Position numbers and translations under genes: made by a program. Below, piece by piece: positions 7,878 through 22,154 of a DNA stretch of 64,000 bases. The notes under the pieces are model-generated. The model was given only the letters and a program-made list of their open reading frames with translations. It did not search any database and had not been told where the DNA came from. Source of the DNA: Desulfobacula sp. (lineage in GTDB: Bacteria; Desulfobacterota; Desulfobacteria; Desulfobacterales; Desulfobacteraceae); contig JAMPXP010000002.1 of NCBI GenBank assembly GCA_023701135.1, positions 124,001 through 188,000 of the forward strand, written 5' to 3'. Within the stretch, counting starts at the first letter, position 1, and each line of letters starts with the position of its first letter.

Positions 7878-9116
7878 ATGAAATTTGAAACATACCATAT
7901 CTCATCAGATATAAAGAAAAATTTATCAGGGCTCGGGTTTAAGCGCCCTACCGATATCCAGTTTAAGGCCATTCCATCCATCCTTAAAGGAGAGGACGTC
8001 CTTGCCGTTGCCCAGACCGGGACAGGGAAAACAGCCGCCTTTGCAATCCCCGTCATTGACAGGATTCACAGGATGAAAACCTCCAAAAAATCCTTCGGCA
8101 TAAAATGTATTGTCATGGTGCCCACAAGGGAACTGGCGGCCCAGATCGGCGAGGTGCTGAATGAGCTTTCAAGACACACAAAAGTAAAGGCTTTTGCTGT
8201 TTTCGGCGGGGTCGAACAGGACCGGCAGATAGAAAAACTGGCAGACGGTATTGATATCCTGGTGGCCACCCCCGGCCGGATGTTTGATTTGATCAGCCAG
8301 GGCGCCATCCGCATCCACCAAGTGGATACCCTTGTTCTGGATGAGGCGGACCGGATGCTGGACCCGGGATTCATCAAGGATATTCAGGCCGTTAAGAAGA
8401 TGCTGGTCCAGAAACATCAGACGCTTTTCTTTTCGGCAACCATCAACAAAGAAATCAAAAAACTGGCCTTTTCCCAGGTTAAAACCTCGGCCATCAGAAT
8501 CCAGATCTCTCCGGAAGATCCGGTTTCAAAGAATGTGACCCATTTTATCATGTTTGTGGAAATGGATGACAAGCGGTTTTTTTTAAGGCGGTTCATCACC
8601 GACCACCCTGAGGCCAAGATCATTGTTTTTGTAAGAACCCGGGTCAGGGCCGAACGGGTTGCCAAGGCCCTTGACCGGGGAGGAATTGTGTCGGTCACCC
8701 TCCATGGGGAAAAGGACCAGAAGGACAGAACCCTTGCCATGGAAGGGTTTAAAGAGGGAGTGACCCGCATTCTCATTGCCACGGATATCAGCGCCCGGGG
8801 AATTGATATCCCGGATGTCAATTATGTTATTAATTATGATCTCCCGGATAAGGATGAAAATTATGTCCACCGGGTGGGAAGGACAGGCCGGGGCGTAAAA
8901 AAGGGAATCGCCCTTTCCTTTTGCAGCACAGAAGAAAAGGACCGGTTTGAATCCATTCAAACCTTTTTGAATAAAAAGATCCAGGTCATTCCAATCCGTA
9001 AAAAAGACTATGATTATACGGTGTCCCTGTCCCATGAAGAGGCGAGCATCCAGGAGATGATCCGTGAACAGGAAGAATGGGAAAAGGGCAGAAAGAAAAG
9101 AAACAAAACAAAATAA
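7878..9116 (+). CDS. DEAD-box ATP-dependent RNA helicase (RhlE-like)
   Basis: Unwinds RNA duplexes, probably in ribosome assembly or cold response. The 412-aa protein has a Q motif region (KRPTDIQFKAIP, about 22-33), motif I AQTGTGKT (45-52), Ia PTRELAAQIG, motif II LDEADRML (about 153), motif III FSATI (about 184), motif V ATDISARGIDIP and motif VI HRVGRTGRG (about 330). A short basic C-terminal tail rich in Lys/Arg follows, as in RhlE-type helicases. It is a single gene, divergent from the cobalamin operon and convergent with the peptidase gene. Confidence 0.93.
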   Translation: MKFETYHISSDIKKNLSGLGFKRPTDIQFKAIPSILKGEDVLAVAQTGTGKTAAFAIPVIDRIHRMKTSKKSFGIKCIVMVPTRELAAQIGEVLNELSRHTKVKAFAVFGGVEQDRQIEKLADGIDILVATPGRMFDLISQGAIRIHQVDTLVLDEADRMLDPGFIKDIQAVKKMLVQKHQTLFFSATINKEIKKLAFSQVKTSAIRIQISPEDPVSKNVTHFIMFVEMDDKRFFLRRFITDHPEAKIIVFVRTRVRAERVAKALDRGGIVSVTLHGEKDQKDRTLAMEGFKEGVTRILIATDISARGIDIPDVNYVINYDLPDKDENYVHRVGRTGRGVKKGIALSFCSTEEKDRFESIQTFLNKKIQVIPIRKKDYDYTVSLSHEEASIQEMIREQEEWEKGRKKRNKTK

Positions 9117-9133
9117 AGCCCGTCAAAGCAGGC

Positions 9134-10240
9134 TTATTCTTTGATGATGATGATATCCCTTGTAAATTGATTTAACACCTCTGTTCCATCCTGATGATTG
9201 ATGACCACGATATCTTCCACCCGCATGCCCACCCGGCCCGGAATGCAGATGCCGGGTTCAATGCTGAAGGCCATGCCGCGTTCAAGACATCTTTCATTGT
9301 TCCCGCTGATATAGGGGGCCTCATGGACATCAAAGCCGATACCGTGGCCGGTCCGGTTCAGAAAATAGTCTCCCATCCCGCTTTGTTCAATCCGGTCCCG
9401 GGCCGCCCTGTCCACATCACAGCAACGGACCCCTTCCCTTGCCGCAGCCACGGCGGCAGCCTGGGCCTCCCGGGCAAGGGTGTAAATTTCTTTTTCTTCT
9501 TCCGAGATGCCGCCGATAAAAAAGGTCCTGGAAATATCGGAACAAAAGCCCTGGTAACGGCATCCGAAATCCAGAAGCAGGACATCCTTTTGGGCGATAA
9601 CGCCGGCATCCTCCCGGTAATGGGGCCTGGAATTATTGGCCCCGCAGGCCACAATGGGAGAAAAGGAAAGGCCGTCGGCCCCCTTTGCCATGAACAGGTC
9701 TTCAATTTTAACCTTGATCTCTTTTTCGGTCATGCCGGGCCGGATGAACCGGACCAGATCCTCCATGACGCCGTCGGCCAGACGGGCCGCCGTTCTCATC
9801 TTATCCAGGTCATCTTCCGTTTTGATGATGCGCAGTTCTTCCAGAAGAGCGACGCCATTTAAGAATTCACAGGAAAAAAGACCCTCCATATCCATAAGGT
9901 CCACGGCCCGAATGGTTTCCCCAAGGGCCATCCGTTTGTGGACCAGGCCAAAGTCGGCAACGGCTTTTTTCAGGGTTTCATGAAACCCCTGGCCGTCATT
10001 CCAGACATAAAAGGGAGCATTGTCCGGAAACCAGCGTTTCATGTCTTCGGCATAGATCAGGTTGCAGATATAGAAATATCGTCTATCCCGGGCAATGAAA
10101 AGGGCCTGGAACCGTTCACAGCCCACGGGATTAAATCCGGTCATGAATTCAAGGGTATTGGACGGGCCGACAACCACCCCATCAAGGTGATTCTCTTCCA
10201 TCAGCCTAAAAAGTTTATCCATTTTTGAAAGGTCAAACAT
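9134..10240 (-). CDS. M24 family Xaa-Pro peptidase
   Basis: Cytoplasmic metallopeptidase that removes N-terminal residues next to proline. The 368-aa protein has the creatinase-like N-terminal domain (residues about 1-135) and a pita-bread catalytic domain with the metal ligands visible: two Asp in LLLDFGCRYQGFCSDISRTF (about 225-245), His in TGHGIGFDVHEAP, Glu in FSIEPGICI and Glu in MRVEDIVVI. The start at 10240 follows a strong GGGGGG Shine-Dalgarno. It lies 14 bp below the GNAT gene and is likely the last gene of the car-pur run. Confidence 0.9.
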   Translation of the reverse strand: MFDLSKMDKLFRLMEENHLDGVVVGPSNTLEFMTGFNPVGCERFQALFIARDRRYFYICNLIYAEDMKRWFPDNAPFYVWNDGQGFHETLKKAVADFGLVHKRMALGETIRAVDLMDMEGLFSCEFLNGVALLEELRIIKTEDDLDKMRTAARLADGVMEDLVRFIRPGMTEKEIKVKIEDLFMAKGADGLSFSPIVACGANNSRPHYREDAGVIAQKDVLLLDFGCRYQGFCSDISRTFFIGGISEEEKEIYTLAREAQAAAVAAAREGVRCCDVDRAARDRIEQSGMGDYFLNRTGHGIGFDVHEAPYISGNNERCLERGMAFSIEPGICIPGRVGMRVEDIVVINHQDGTEVLNQFTRDIIIIKE

Positions 10241-10254
10241 CGATCCCCCCTTTA

Positions 10255-10737
10255 TTATAATGTGCCCATGTTGTTTAAGGGTTTGCCCGATAACCGGTAT
10301 CGAATCCAGTCTGACAGGGGTTCCGCCCCCAGGGCGTCATAAAACCCAATGGCCGGGGTGTTCCAGTTCAATACAGACCATTCCACCCTGCCGCAGTCTT
10401 TTGCCAGGGCCAGGTGGCAGAGATATTTCAGGATTTTTTTACCTGCCCCAAAATTTCTGAATTCCGGCAGGATATAGAGGTCTTCGATATAAAGCCCGTT
10501 TTTCCCCTGCCAGGTGGAATAATTAAAAAAATAAACGGCAAAGCCGATGGGGCATTCACCTTCCTCACAGATGACGGCATGGCAGGTGGAATCCCCGGAA
10601 AACATGGTTTTCACAAGCTGTGAGGGGTCAGCCTCAACCTCGTGGCCGGCCTTTTCTTCCGTTGCAAGCCTCCGGACAAAGGAAAGGATGGTGTCGGCAT
10701 CACAGGCCTCGGCCCTTCGGATGGTGAATGGGGTCAC
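10255..10737 (-). CDS. GNAT family N-acetyltransferase (diamine acetyltransferase-like)
   Basis: Acetyl-CoA-dependent N-acetyltransferase of 160 aa. The fold is recognisable from IRRAEACDADTILSFV at the N-terminus, the beta-4 strand LYIEDLYILPEFR and the pyrophosphate loop RNFGAGKKILKYL, then WNTPAIGFYDALGAEPL. The pattern resembles spermidine/thialysine acetyltransferases (SAT-type), but the substrate cannot be read from sequence. Its ATG overlaps the stop of the radical SAM gene (ATGA), so the two are probably translated together. Confidence 0.85.
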   Translation of the reverse strand: MTPFTIRRAEACDADTILSFVRRLATEEKAGHEVEADPSQLVKTMFSGDSTCHAVICEEGECPIGFAVYFFNYSTWQGKNGLYIEDLYILPEFRNFGAGKKILKYLCHLALAKDCGRVEWSVLNWNTPAIGFYDALGAEPLSDWIRYRLSGKPLNNMGTL

Positions 10738-11738
10738 AGGGTTGTCCTCGACGGCATGATTTCTTCTTTCAGCATGCAGCAGGCAATCCGGTGTTCAGGT
10801 TTTCCGTCCCTATCATAGGCCAGGTTCCGGGGTTGAAGGAGTTTGTTCATGACGCAGCCTTCCGGGATATTAAGGCTAAACAGGTCTTTTTCATTGAGTC
10901 TCGGCATGGGAACCAGCCTGTTCTGCCGGATTTCATGGGAATGAAGGGGAAAGTCTTCACAAATGGGACATTGGTAGACCCGGCCGTTGGGGAAGACAAA
11001 AAAATTCTCAGCCACGTTTCCGGCGCATTCAAATTTGTCTTCCGGGTCGAGGAACACCTTGGGATAGGTGACGATAATGCCCTGGCCGGCAATTTTTTCC
11101 GCCGTTTCCGGAATGGTTCCCAGCCAGTCCTTTTTGGATACCTGGAGGGGATGTCCCGCCGAGGCCCCCCGGATACCGATGACCTGGATGAAAAAGCGTT
11201 TGATGCCGAGATTCCGGACCAAACCGGGCATCTGTTTCAGCTCATGGCGGTTCCGCGCCGACACCGTATAGATCATGGAACAGGAAAAGCCTTTGCCCAC
11301 GGCCTTTTTTATTCCTTCCAGGACCTTGTCATAGCTCCCCTTTCCCCGGACGGCGTCATTGGTTCCAGGTGTGGCCCCGTCCAGGGAAAAGGACAGATAA
11401 TCAATGTCGTCGCTGGAAATCCGGTCCAGGATATCATGGAAGAGATAGCCGTTGGTATCAATGGTAATGGATTTAAAACCAAACCTCTTGGCTGCTTTAA
11501 CAGCCAGGGATAGGTCCTGGTGAAGGGTGGGCTCCCCGCCCAGAAAGATGAGGTTGGTGGAGGGAGCCTTAGCGGAAAAAAGGCCCAGCCAGGCTTCGAT
11601 GGTCTCTATATCAAGGGTGTCTGCCCCGTGCTGGTCCTGATTGATATAGCAGTGGCTGCAGGAAAGATTGCATTTTGTCAGGATATGAAAAAAGAGATTG
11701 GAGGACTCCCTGGAAAAGGCAACGGTTTGCTTTTGCAT
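10734..11738 (-). CDS. radical SAM protein with extra C-terminal cysteines
   Basis: A 334-aa radical SAM enzyme of unknown reaction. The SAM cluster motif CNLSCSHC is near residue 24, followed by FLGGEPTLHQD, TIDTNGYL and SLDGATPGTND, as in the anaerobic-maturase/SPASM branch. The C-terminal third carries CAGN, CPICEDF, GCVMN and a CC pair that could hold auxiliary Fe-S clusters. I chose the start at 11738 because the longer frame would run back through purF; this ATG lies 1 bp after the purF stop. It sits between purF and a GNAT gene, which hints at a role tied to nucleotide or amine metabolism, but that is only context. Confidence 0.8.
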   Translation of the reverse strand: MQKQTVAFSRESSNLFFHILTKCNLSCSHCYINQDQHGADTLDIETIEAWLGLFSAKAPSTNLIFLGGEPTLHQDLSLAVKAAKRFGFKSITIDTNGYLFHDILDRISSDDIDYLSFSLDGATPGTNDAVRGKGSYDKVLEGIKKAVGKGFSCSMIYTVSARNRHELKQMPGLVRNLGIKRFFIQVIGIRGASAGHPLQVSKKDWLGTIPETAEKIAGQGIIVTYPKVFLDPEDKFECAGNVAENFFVFPNGRVYQCPICEDFPLHSHEIRQNRLVPMPRLNEKDLFSLNIPEGCVMNKLLQPRNLAYDRDGKPEHRIACCMLKEEIMPSRTTL

Positions 11739-11739
11739 G

Positions 11740-13159
11740 CTATCCCATACATTGCTTGGTGAATTTGGGGTCAAAGGGAACCGGGTAGTTTCCGTCAAAA
11801 CAGGCCTTGCAGAAATTCCGGTCCGGATTTTCAACTCCCGTGGCCTCCAGCATGCCTTCAATGGACAGATAGGCCAAAGAATCCAACCCCAGATAATCCC
11901 GGAGTTCTTCCACGGTCTTCTGGGCTGCAATGAGTTCCCCCTTGCTGGAAAAATCAATCCCGTAATAGCATGGGAACCGATGGGGCGGGCAGGAGATGCG
12001 CATATGCACTTTTTTTACCCCCAGTTCCCTCAGGGCCTTGACCCTGGTTTTGGCCGTGGTGCCGCGGATAATGGAATCCTCGATAATAATGATGTCTTTG
12101 CCTTTGATGAGTTCCCTGACCGGGTTGAGTTTCACCCGCACGGTAAAATCCCGCATGGACTGGGTGGGCTGGATAAAGCTTCTGCCCACGTAATGGTTCC
12201 GGATCATCCCCATTTCAAAGGGGATGCCCGATTCCCGGGCATAGCCGATGGCGGCATAATTGCCGGAATCCGGAAAGGGCATGACCAGATCGGCGTCCAC
12301 ATGGGATTCCTGGGCCAGCCGCTTGCCGTGGGCCTTTCTCATTTCATAGACATTGAGCCCGTCAATGGTGGAATCGGGCCGGGCAAAATAAATATACTCG
12401 AAGATGCACAGGGTCTTGTGCTTGGCCGCCTTGGGGTGGCGGATGGTTTTAATGCCGTCTTCATTGATGATGACGATCTCCCCGGGCTCCAGCTCACGGA
12501 TATACTCCGCCTGGATGAGATCAAAGGCGCAGGTTTCCGAGGCCAGGACATAATGGCCGTTGAGTTTTCCCAGGGCCAGGGGTCTGAACCCGTTGGGGTC
12601 CTTCATGCCGATGATCTCTCCCTTACAGGTCAGGAGGATGATGGAATAGGCCCCTTCAATTTTTGAAACGGCCTTTAAAACCGCATTCTCAATATCGCCC
12701 TTAATGAGGTTCTTGATGAAGAGATGAAGAAAGACCTCGGAATCCATGGTGGTCTGGAAAATGGAGCCCTGCTCTTCCAGTTCCGCCTTGATCGTATGGG
12801 CATTGACCAGGTTCCCGTTGTGGGCCACGGCATAGGAGCGGTGCCGGTGGTTAACGACAAAGGGCTGGGCATTGGTCAGGACCGAATCCCCGGTGGTGGA
12901 ATACCGGACATGGCCCACGGCGGACCCCCCTTCTATTCTTTCCAGGTCCGCCATATCAAAGATTTCCGGGACCAGGCCCATGCCCTTGTGGGAATAGATG
13001 GCATCGTTGATTCCCCGGTTGACGGAAATGCCGGCGCTCTCCTGGCCCCGGTGCTGGAGGGCATAAAGGCCGAAATAGGTTATTTTTGCAGCCTCGGGGT
13101 GTTTGTATAGCCCAAAGATACCGCATTCATCCTTTGGCCGTTCTCCGGCCGTAAACAGA

Positions 13160-13167
<8 letters not shown>
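11740..13167 (-). CDS. purF: amidophosphoribosyltransferase
   Basis: First committed step of purine synthesis, converting PRPP and glutamine to phosphoribosylamine. The 475-aa protein starts with a short propeptide and the catalytic Cys at about residue 15 (DECGIFGLY), so the enzyme is processed to expose the N-terminal Cys as in Bacillus-type Pur[23 protein letters not shown] and the PRPP loop [12 protein letters not shown] (about 362) follow. C-terminal cysteines ([18 protein letters not shown]) could bind the Fe-S cluster of this class. It overlaps carB by 8 bp. Confidence 0.95.
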
Positions 13168-16376
<3,209 letters not shown>

Positions 16377-16390
<14 letters not shown>

Positions 16391-17519
16391 CTTTAATCAC
16401 TTTTGCAAACTGGTTAAAAAGATAGGCTGAATCATGGGGGCCGGGAGAGGCTTCGGGATGATACTGGACGGCAAAGGCCTGAATGACGTCGCTTTTAAGG
16501 CCTTCCAGGGAATCCTCGTTCAGGTTGATATGGGTGATGGCGGACTGATCCCGGCCAAAGGTCTTCATATCCACGGCAAAGCCGTGGTTCTGGGAGGTGA
16601 TTTCCACCCTTCCCGTGGACAGGTTTTTAACGGGTTGGTTGGCGCCCCTGTGCCCGAATTTGATCTTCATGGTTTTTCCGCCCATGGCAATGCCCAAAAG
16701 CTGCATGCCGAGACAGATCCCGAAAACGGGAACCGTGCCCAGAAGCTGCCGGATGGTGTCAACGGCATAGGTCAGGGGTTCCGGGTCTCCCGGCCCGTTG
16801 GAAAGGAAGATGCCTTCGGGTTTCAGGTCCTGGATGGTTTTGGCGGCGGTTTTGGCCGGAACCGTCAGGACTTCGCACCCTGCCCGTTCCAGGCTCCGGA
16901 TAATATTGTATTTGATGCCGAAATCCAGGGCCACCACCGAATGCTTCTTGCCCCGGTGACGCCAGATCAGGGGATCATTCAGCTTGGCCGCGTCAATATA
17001 ATCGGGCTGATTGTATTTCCAGAAATAGGGTTTTCGGGTGGTCACCTTTCCCACAAAATCACTTCCCAGCATGGAAGGGATCTGCCTTGCCCTTTGGACC
17101 AGGGAATCGGGAGCCAGGTCCGAGGTGGAAATCATGGCTCTCATGGCCCCGGATTTCCGGATATGCCGGGTCAGGGCCCGGGTATCAAGGTCTTCGATGC
17201 CCAAGACATGGGATTTGATGAGGTAGTCGGCAAGGGTTCCCCTGGATCTGTAATTGCTCGGATAATCCTGGTATTCCTTAACGATAAAGGCGGCCACCTG
17301 GACCCTGTCCGACTCTACATCTTCAGGGCAGACCCCGTAATTACCGATCAAAGGATAGGTCATGGTGACCATCTGGCCGTAATAGGAAGGGTCCGTCAGA
17401 ATTTCCTGATAACCGGTCATGCTGGTATTGAACACGATTTCTCCCTTTGCCTCACCAGGTCCTGTGAAACTTCTACAAGGGAAAACCCTGCCGTCTTCAA
17501 GGGCTAATAATGCTTTCAT
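16377..17519 (-). CDS. carA: carbamoyl-phosphate synthase small subunit
   Basis: Glutamine amidotransferase subunit feeding ammonia to CarB. The 380-aa protein has the CarA N-terminal domain ([20 protein letters not shown]) and a class I glutaminase domain with the nucleophile in [11 protein letters not shown] (about 268) and the His in [12 protein letters not shown] (about 352). It is the first gene of the carA-carB-purF run. The predicted promoter lies about 95 nt upstream. No strong Shine-Dalgarno was seen before the ATG. Confidence 0.97.
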
Positions 17520-17619
17520 AACAATTCACACCTGTTTGCCGTTCTATTGATGTTCACTCTCCAAGGTCTTCCCGAGTCACTAGAACCCATAACTTATTTC
17601 CCTGCAAATCGGACCTATT

Positions 17620-17648
17620 TAGATAGCAAACCCAAGGGATTTTGGCAA
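17620..17648 (-). promoter_or_regulatory. sigma70-like promoter for carA-carB-purF
   Basis: On the minus strand TTGCCA (17648-17643) is followed by a 17-nt spacer and TATCTA (17625-17620). This would give a leader of roughly 95 nt before carA at 17519. No riboswitch or attenuator was recognised in that leader. Confidence 0.5.
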
Positions 17649-17733
17649 GCGACTTCTTGCCCTCAGACTGGGCCAATGCACGTAAAATTTAAAAAGCCCC
17701 CATGTTCTGCCATATTACAGGCGTCGGTAATTT

Positions 17734-19260
17734 TTAAACTTGATTCAAAGGCCGCATGCAGCGTTCAAGTTCGAGATATTGAGAGTAGATATCCCGGTAA
17801 AGGGAAGCGGTTGCTTTCGCTGGTTCGGTTCGGCGTGTATCGTCCAGAAGGACAAAGGAAGCACACAGATCTTCAAGATCTGTTTTGCCCTCGGTTTGGT
17901 TGCAATAACACCACATGGCCTGCAGGCCGGCGCCCAGGGCGCCGGCCTCCGCGTCCTTGGGCAGGACGACCGGTTTTTCGAAGATATCGGCAACCATTTG
18001 CCGCCAGATGGGGTTGTTGGAACCGCCGCCGATCAACCGCAGCTCTTTGAGAGAAATACCGTTGCGCTCAATTATGTCCAGACCGTAGCGCAACCCCAGG
18101 GTGGCCCCCTCCATACCTGCGCGGCACAGATTCTGTGCACTCAAATTCATTGGGGTCATGCCATGCAGGGTGGCCTTTGCATCCGGCAGGGCCGGCGTGC
18201 GCTCCCCATTGAAATAGGGCAGCAGCAAGAGACCTTCTGCGCCGGGGGGTGCTGTTGCAACCAGCGAGGTGAACTTTTTTAAGTCAAGCTTGAACAGAGA
18301 ACGCAGAAGTTCCGTGGTTACCGTAACGTTCATGGTGCAAACCAGGGGAAGCCAGCCGCCGCTGCTTGAGCAGAAGGCCGCCAGTTCACCTTTGGAATCC
18401 ACGATGGGCTTGTCACTGTATGCGTAGATGGTGCCGGAAGTTCCAAGGCTGACCGTGATGACACCCGGTTTAATGTTGCCCGTCCCAATGGCGGCTATCA
18501 TATTGTCACCACCGCCGGCTGCCACTATGGTCTTTTTTGGAAGATCAAATTGCCGGGCAATTTCCGGTTTCAGAATACCGCAGGGATTGTGGGCATCAAT
18601 TAACTCCGGCAGGCAGGTTTCGAGCTTCCCGGAAGCATCGATGGCATCGAGCAGTATTTTAGACCAGCATCGGTTTTCAACATCGAAATAGGCCGTACCC
18701 GAGGCATCCCCGCATTCAGTCCTGCGCTCGCCGGTCAGCCAGAAGTTGATGTAATCATGGGGCAAAAGGACAGTGGCCAGGCGGTCATAGTTCTGTGGTT
18801 CATTCTCTTTGAGCCAAAGCAGTTTCGAAGCGGTGAATCCTGCTGCCACATCATTGCCGATGGCGCTCCGGACCGCCTGATCACCTCCCACCCGCTCCGT
18901 CAAGGTTCTGCATTGGGATTTTGTTTCCGTATCGCACCAGAGTTTTGCCGGACGGATGACGACACCGTCGGCATCCAGGGGCACCATGCCGTGCTGTTGT
19001 CCGGACACGGAGATGGCCTTTACCAATTTGCGATCAACAGAGCGATTTCCCAGTACCTTTTCCAGGGCCAGCTTGCAGGCATCAGTCCACCAATGGGGAT
19101 GTTGCTCCCTGCCGCCCCGTTCGTTTTCGATCATACCGTGGGGCGCATTTGCCTGGGCCAGAATCCGACCCTTTTGACGGCTCAAAACAATAGCCTTGGT
19201 ACCCTGAGTGCCACTGTCCAAACCGATGAACAATTGATCGCCGGCCATGCTGATCCTCAT
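17734..19260 (-). CDS. xylB: xylulokinase
   Basis: Phosphorylates D-xylulose to xylulose 5-phosphate with ATP. The 508-aa FGGY-family kinase has the N-terminal phosphate loop [14 protein letters not shown] (about 13-26), [11 protein letters not shown] near 107, the second ATPase motif [23 protein letters not shown] near 347, and the C-terminal [17 protein letters not shown] and [12 protein letters not shown]. Its ATG overlaps the xylA stop by 4 bp. Downstream of it (17520-17733) lies only the carA promoter region. Confidence 0.95.
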   Translation of the reverse strand: MRISMAGDQLFIGLDSGTQGTKAIVLSRQKGRILAQANAPHGMIENERGGREQHPHWWTDACKLALEKVLGNRSVDRKLVKAISVSGQQHGMVPLDADGVVIRPAKLWCDTETKSQCRTLTERVGGDQAVRSAIGNDVAAGFTASKLLWLKENEPQNYDRLATVLLPHDYINFWLTGERRTECGDASGTAYFDVENRCWSKILLDAIDASGKLETCLPELIDAHNPCGILKPEIARQFDLPKKTIVAAGGGDNMIAAIGTGNIKPGVITVSLGTSGTIYAYSDKPIVDSKGELAAFCSSSGGWLPLVCTMNVTVTTELLRSLFKLDLKKFTSLVATAPPGAEGLLLLPYFNGERTPALPDAKATLHGMTPMNLSAQNLCRAGMEGATLGLRYGLDIIERNGISLKELRLIGGGSNNPIWRQMVADIFEKPVVLPKDAEAGALGAGLQAMWCYCNQTEGKTDLEDLCASFVLLDDTRRTEPAKATASLYRDIYSQYLELERCMRPLNQV

Positions 19261-20567
19261 ATATAGCTGTTGATAATGTTTTCCAGATATTCCTGCCTTC
19301 CGCTTTTGAGGGAGGGTTCCCCGGTTTTGAGGATATACTCCTCCAAGGTCTTAAAATTCATTTTGCCGGCCATGATGTCTTGGCCCACTCCGGACGCATA
19401 ACTGGCATAGCGGTTGCTGACAAACCCGGACAAAACCTTGTCGTCGATGATCTTCCGGGCGATCAAAAGACCCCGGGCAAAAGCATCCATACCGCCGATG
19501 TGTGCATGAAAAAGATCGATGGGGTCTGTGGAACCCCGGCGCAGTTTGGCATCGAAATTGAGACCACCGCTTCCCAGCCCGCCTTGATTAAGGATGACGA
19601 GCATGGCAGCAGTGGTTTCATAAAGGTCCACGGGAAATTGGTCCGTATCCCAGCCCAAAAGGGGATCTCCGCGGTTGACATCGACGCTGCCCAGCTTTCC
19701 TACACAGGAGGCCACGCTGAGCTCGTGTGCAAAGGTGTGACCGGCAAGATTGGCATGGTTGGCTTCGATATTCAGCTTGAAATGATCCATCAGATGGTAG
19801 GTTTGCAGAAAATTTAAAACAGTGGCCGCGTCAAAGTCATATTGATGTTTGGTGGGTTCCATGGGCTTGGGCTCAATGAGGAATTGCCCTGTGAACCCGA
19901 TCGTCCGGGCATAGTCCACGGCCATGTGGAAAAAGCGCGCCAGTTGTTCCTGCTCCTGTTTCATGTCGGTATTCAGCAGGGTGTCATATCCCTCCCGGCC
20001 TCCCCAGAAAACATAATTTTCACCGCCCAGCTCTTTTGTGGCCGCAATGGCATGCTTCACCTGGGCGGCAGCATAAGCGAAGACGTGGGCATCGGGATTG
20101 GTGGCTGCCCCGTGGGTATAGCGGGGATGGCCGAACAGATTGGCTGTTCCCCAGAGAAGGTTCACACCCGTATCCTTCTGCAATTTTGCGGCAGATTGAA
20201 CCATCTGTTCAAGGTTACGGCAGGATTCACTGAAGGTTTCCCCTTCCGGGGCAATATCCCGGTCATGGAAACAATAATAATCAACTCCCAGTTTTTGAAA
20301 GAATTCAAAGGCAGCTTCCAGAGTCGCTTTGGCCCTGGTCATTTTGTTTTCCGGGGCATCCCAGCTCCGGTCATAGACTTCCGCTCCAAAAATATCTCTG
20401 CCGGTTCCTTTGAACGTATGCCAGAAAGAGACGGCGAATCGAAGATGTTCTGCCATGGACTTGCCGGCCACCTGCTGTTGGGCATTGTAATATTTAAATG
20501 CCAGGGGATTGTTGGATCCGGCTCCCTCGAAGGGGATGGTAGCGATCCCTTTAAAAAAATCAGTCAT
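19257..20567 (-). CDS. xylA: xylose isomerase
   Basis: Interconverts D-xylose and D-xylulose with divalent metal. I set the start at 20567 (protein begins [15 protein letters not shown], 436 aa) because a clear AAAGGAG lies 7 nt upstream and the family starts here; the frame is open 17 codons further. Active-site pieces are [49 protein letters not shown] and [19 protein letters not shown], holding the metal-binding Glu, Asp and His. It is coupled to xylB by ATGA overlap and lies 47 bp downstream of the ROK regulator. Confidence 0.96.
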   Translation of the reverse strand: MTDFFKGIATIPFEGAGSNNPLAFKYYNAQQQVAGKSMAEHLRFAVSFWHTFKGTGRDIFGAEVYDRSWDAPENKMTRAKATLEAAFEFFQKLGVDYYCFHDRDIAPEGETFSESCRNLEQMVQSAAKLQKDTGVNLLWGTANLFGHPRYTHGAATNPDAHVFAYAAAQVKHAIAATKELGGENYVFWGGREGYDTLLNTDMKQEQEQLARFFHMAVDYARTIGFTGQFLIEPKPMEPTKHQYDFDAATVLNFLQTYHLMDHFKLNIEANHANLAGHTFAHELSVASCVGKLGSVDVNRGDPLLGWDTDQFPVDLYETTAAMLVILNQGGLGSGGLNFDAKLRRGSTDPIDLFHAHIGGMDAFARGLLIARKIIDDKVLSGFVSNRYASYASGVGQDIMAGKMNFKTLEEYILKTGEPSLKSGRQEYLENIINSYI

Positions 20568-20614
20568 CTGTGTCTCCTTTACCAAAAAGTCAAATGCATC
20601 TTTGAAAGATGATA

Positions 20615-21856
20615 TCACCCGGGTGGCGACATCGTTTTTCCCAGGCCGGCCATCCGGCTCATAGGTGATTTATAAAGTTCCCCCAAAACAAGGGTTCCAG
20701 CTCCTCTGGCCCAATCTTTCTCATTCCAATGTTTAATGACGATCTGTGTCTGACTGGGACCGAATTTGGTCGAGAGATGCAGCTTCATTTGTGCATCCAT
20801 GCTGTCGAACATCAAGGCTCCCGCCCGCACACCCCTGCCCGTAAAAATGATTTTAGCCGGATTAAAGAGGGTGATCAAATGGGAGATGCCCAGTCCAAGC
20901 TTTTGCCCGGCGGTTTTAAAAATATCGATCAGGCAGGTATTGCCTGCAAGGGCCGAGTTAAGAACATCGTCATAAGTGATGTCCGGATGTTGCGGTTTCC
21001 AATCCCCATTTTGTGCGGCAATCCGCGCTGCCCGAAGTATGGATATATTACCGGCGTATGATTCCACACAGCCGTTTTTGCCACAGCGGCAGGGTGGTCC
21101 GCCGGGATCAATGGTGATATGACCGAACTCACCGGCCGTTCCGCTCTGTCCCCGGTATAAATGTCCCTGGATAACGATCCCCAGTCCGACCCCGTTCTCC
21201 AGGGTCACCACCAGAAAGTTTCCCACGCCTTTGCCCTCGCCTAACCATTGCTCGGCAATGGCGAGGGTGTTGGAACTGTTTTCGATGTAAATCGGATGCT
21301 TGAGTTGCATCTGTACCAGGTCTCTCAGGTTGACGTTTTCCCAGTTATAGTTGGGCATAAAACGGATGATGCCGGAATCTGAATCCACCAGGCCGGGAAT
21401 GCCGATTCCCACTCCGGATATCTGTTCCTTTGAAAAATTGGCCTCCCATATACACGCCTGCACGGCCCGCACAATACCGTCGGCAATATCCGCCACTGAA
21501 TGGCGGTTTTTCTCAATGGGCGTCCGTTGGATGGCCAATACTCTGGCTTCCATATTGATAATGACCGCAACGATGGTGTCGAAAGTGATATTGACCCCAA
21601 CCACATAGGCTCCGTCCGGATTCAAAGAAAGCAGCATGGGAGGCCGGCCGCCCTCATACTCGCCGACTTTTTTTTCTATGATCAACTGTTCCCTGATCAG
21701 CTCGGCGGTCAGTCCGGTTACCGAGGACTGGCTGAAACCGGTTGTTCTGGCGAGGTCGATTCTTGATATCAAGCCTGCATTCCGGATGGCATCAAGAATG
21801 GTTGAGCGGCTCATGGCACGCATGAAGTCTCGGACAGGTATGGGCATATTTTTCAC
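20615..21856 (-). CDS. xylR: ROK-family xylose repressor
   Basis: Transcriptional regulator of 413 aa with an N-terminal winged helix ([21 protein letters not shown], about 29-49) and a ROK sugar-kinase-like domain. The ROK part has [16 protein letters not shown] and the zinc motif [14 protein letters not shown]. This is the XylR type known from Gram-positive bacteria, not the AraC-type XylR of E. coli. It heads the xylR-xylA-xylB run and lies divergent from xylFHG, so it likely represses both sides from sites in 21857-22263 and is released by xylose. Confidence 0.88.
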   Translation of the reverse strand: MKNMPIPVRDFMRAMSRSTILDAIRNAGLISRIDLARTTGFSQSSVTGLTAELIREQLIIEKKVGEYEGGRPPMLLSLNPDGAYVVGVNITFDTIVAVIINMEARVLAIQRTPIEKNRHSVADIADGIVRAVQACIWEANFSKEQISGVGIGIPGLVDSDSGIIRFMPNYNWENVNLRDLVQMQLKHPIYIENSSNTLAIAEQWLGEGKGVGNFLVVTLENGVGLGIVIQGHLYRGQSGTAGEFGHITIDPGGPPCRCGKNGCVESYAGNISILRAARIAAQNGDWKPQHPDITYDDVLNSALAGNTCLIDIFKTAGQKLGLGISHLITLFNPAKIIFTGRGVRAGALMFDSMDAQMKLHLSTKFGPSQTQIVIKHWNEKDWARGAGTLVLGELYKSPMSRMAGLGKTMSPPG

Positions 21857-22103
21857 CTAGGGCTGATTGCTAAAATTCCACTTAATAATATAAATGCCAA
21901 AATGGTTATTTTAAAATCGTGAATGTATATAATATTTTATTAAATGAAATATTATCTTTAAGTCAACTCAAAAATAATAACCTCCACAAATATATTTTAA
22001 TTTTGAATCTGAATCTGGTTTGTTTGTAATGGTTTATATCCTGAAATTATTAAATTTTATTGATTATTTAGAGGGTCAATACTGGCAAATGTAGAAAAAA
22101 CTC

Positions 22104-22133
22104 TTGACATCGTATGATAGTTGTGAATATAGC
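22104..22133 (+). promoter_or_regulatory. candidate sigma70 promoter of xylFHG
   Basis: TTGACA at 22104-22109 is followed after 18 nt by TATAGC at 22128-22133, giving a start near 22140 and a leader of about 120 nt before xylF. The -10 hexamer is imperfect, which fits a regulated promoter. Confidence 0.5.
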
Positions 22134-22154
22134 TTGTGCTATGAATAATTCACA
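22122..22154. promoter_or_regulatory. nested palindrome overlapping the xylF -10 element, candidate XylR operator
   Basis: Outer arms TGTGAAT (22122-22128) and ATTCACA (22148-22154) match perfectly, and inside them ATAGC (22129-22133) and GCTAT (22138-22142) form a second perfect pair. The site covers the -10 region and start point, the position expected of a repressor operator. Assignment to the ROK protein is inference. Confidence 0.45.

Noticed and set aside
9112-9139. Bidirectional terminator between the helicase and the Xaa-Pro peptidase genes
   Set aside because: AAGCC/GGCTT forms only a 5-bp stem with a 10-nt loop; too weak to list as a feature.
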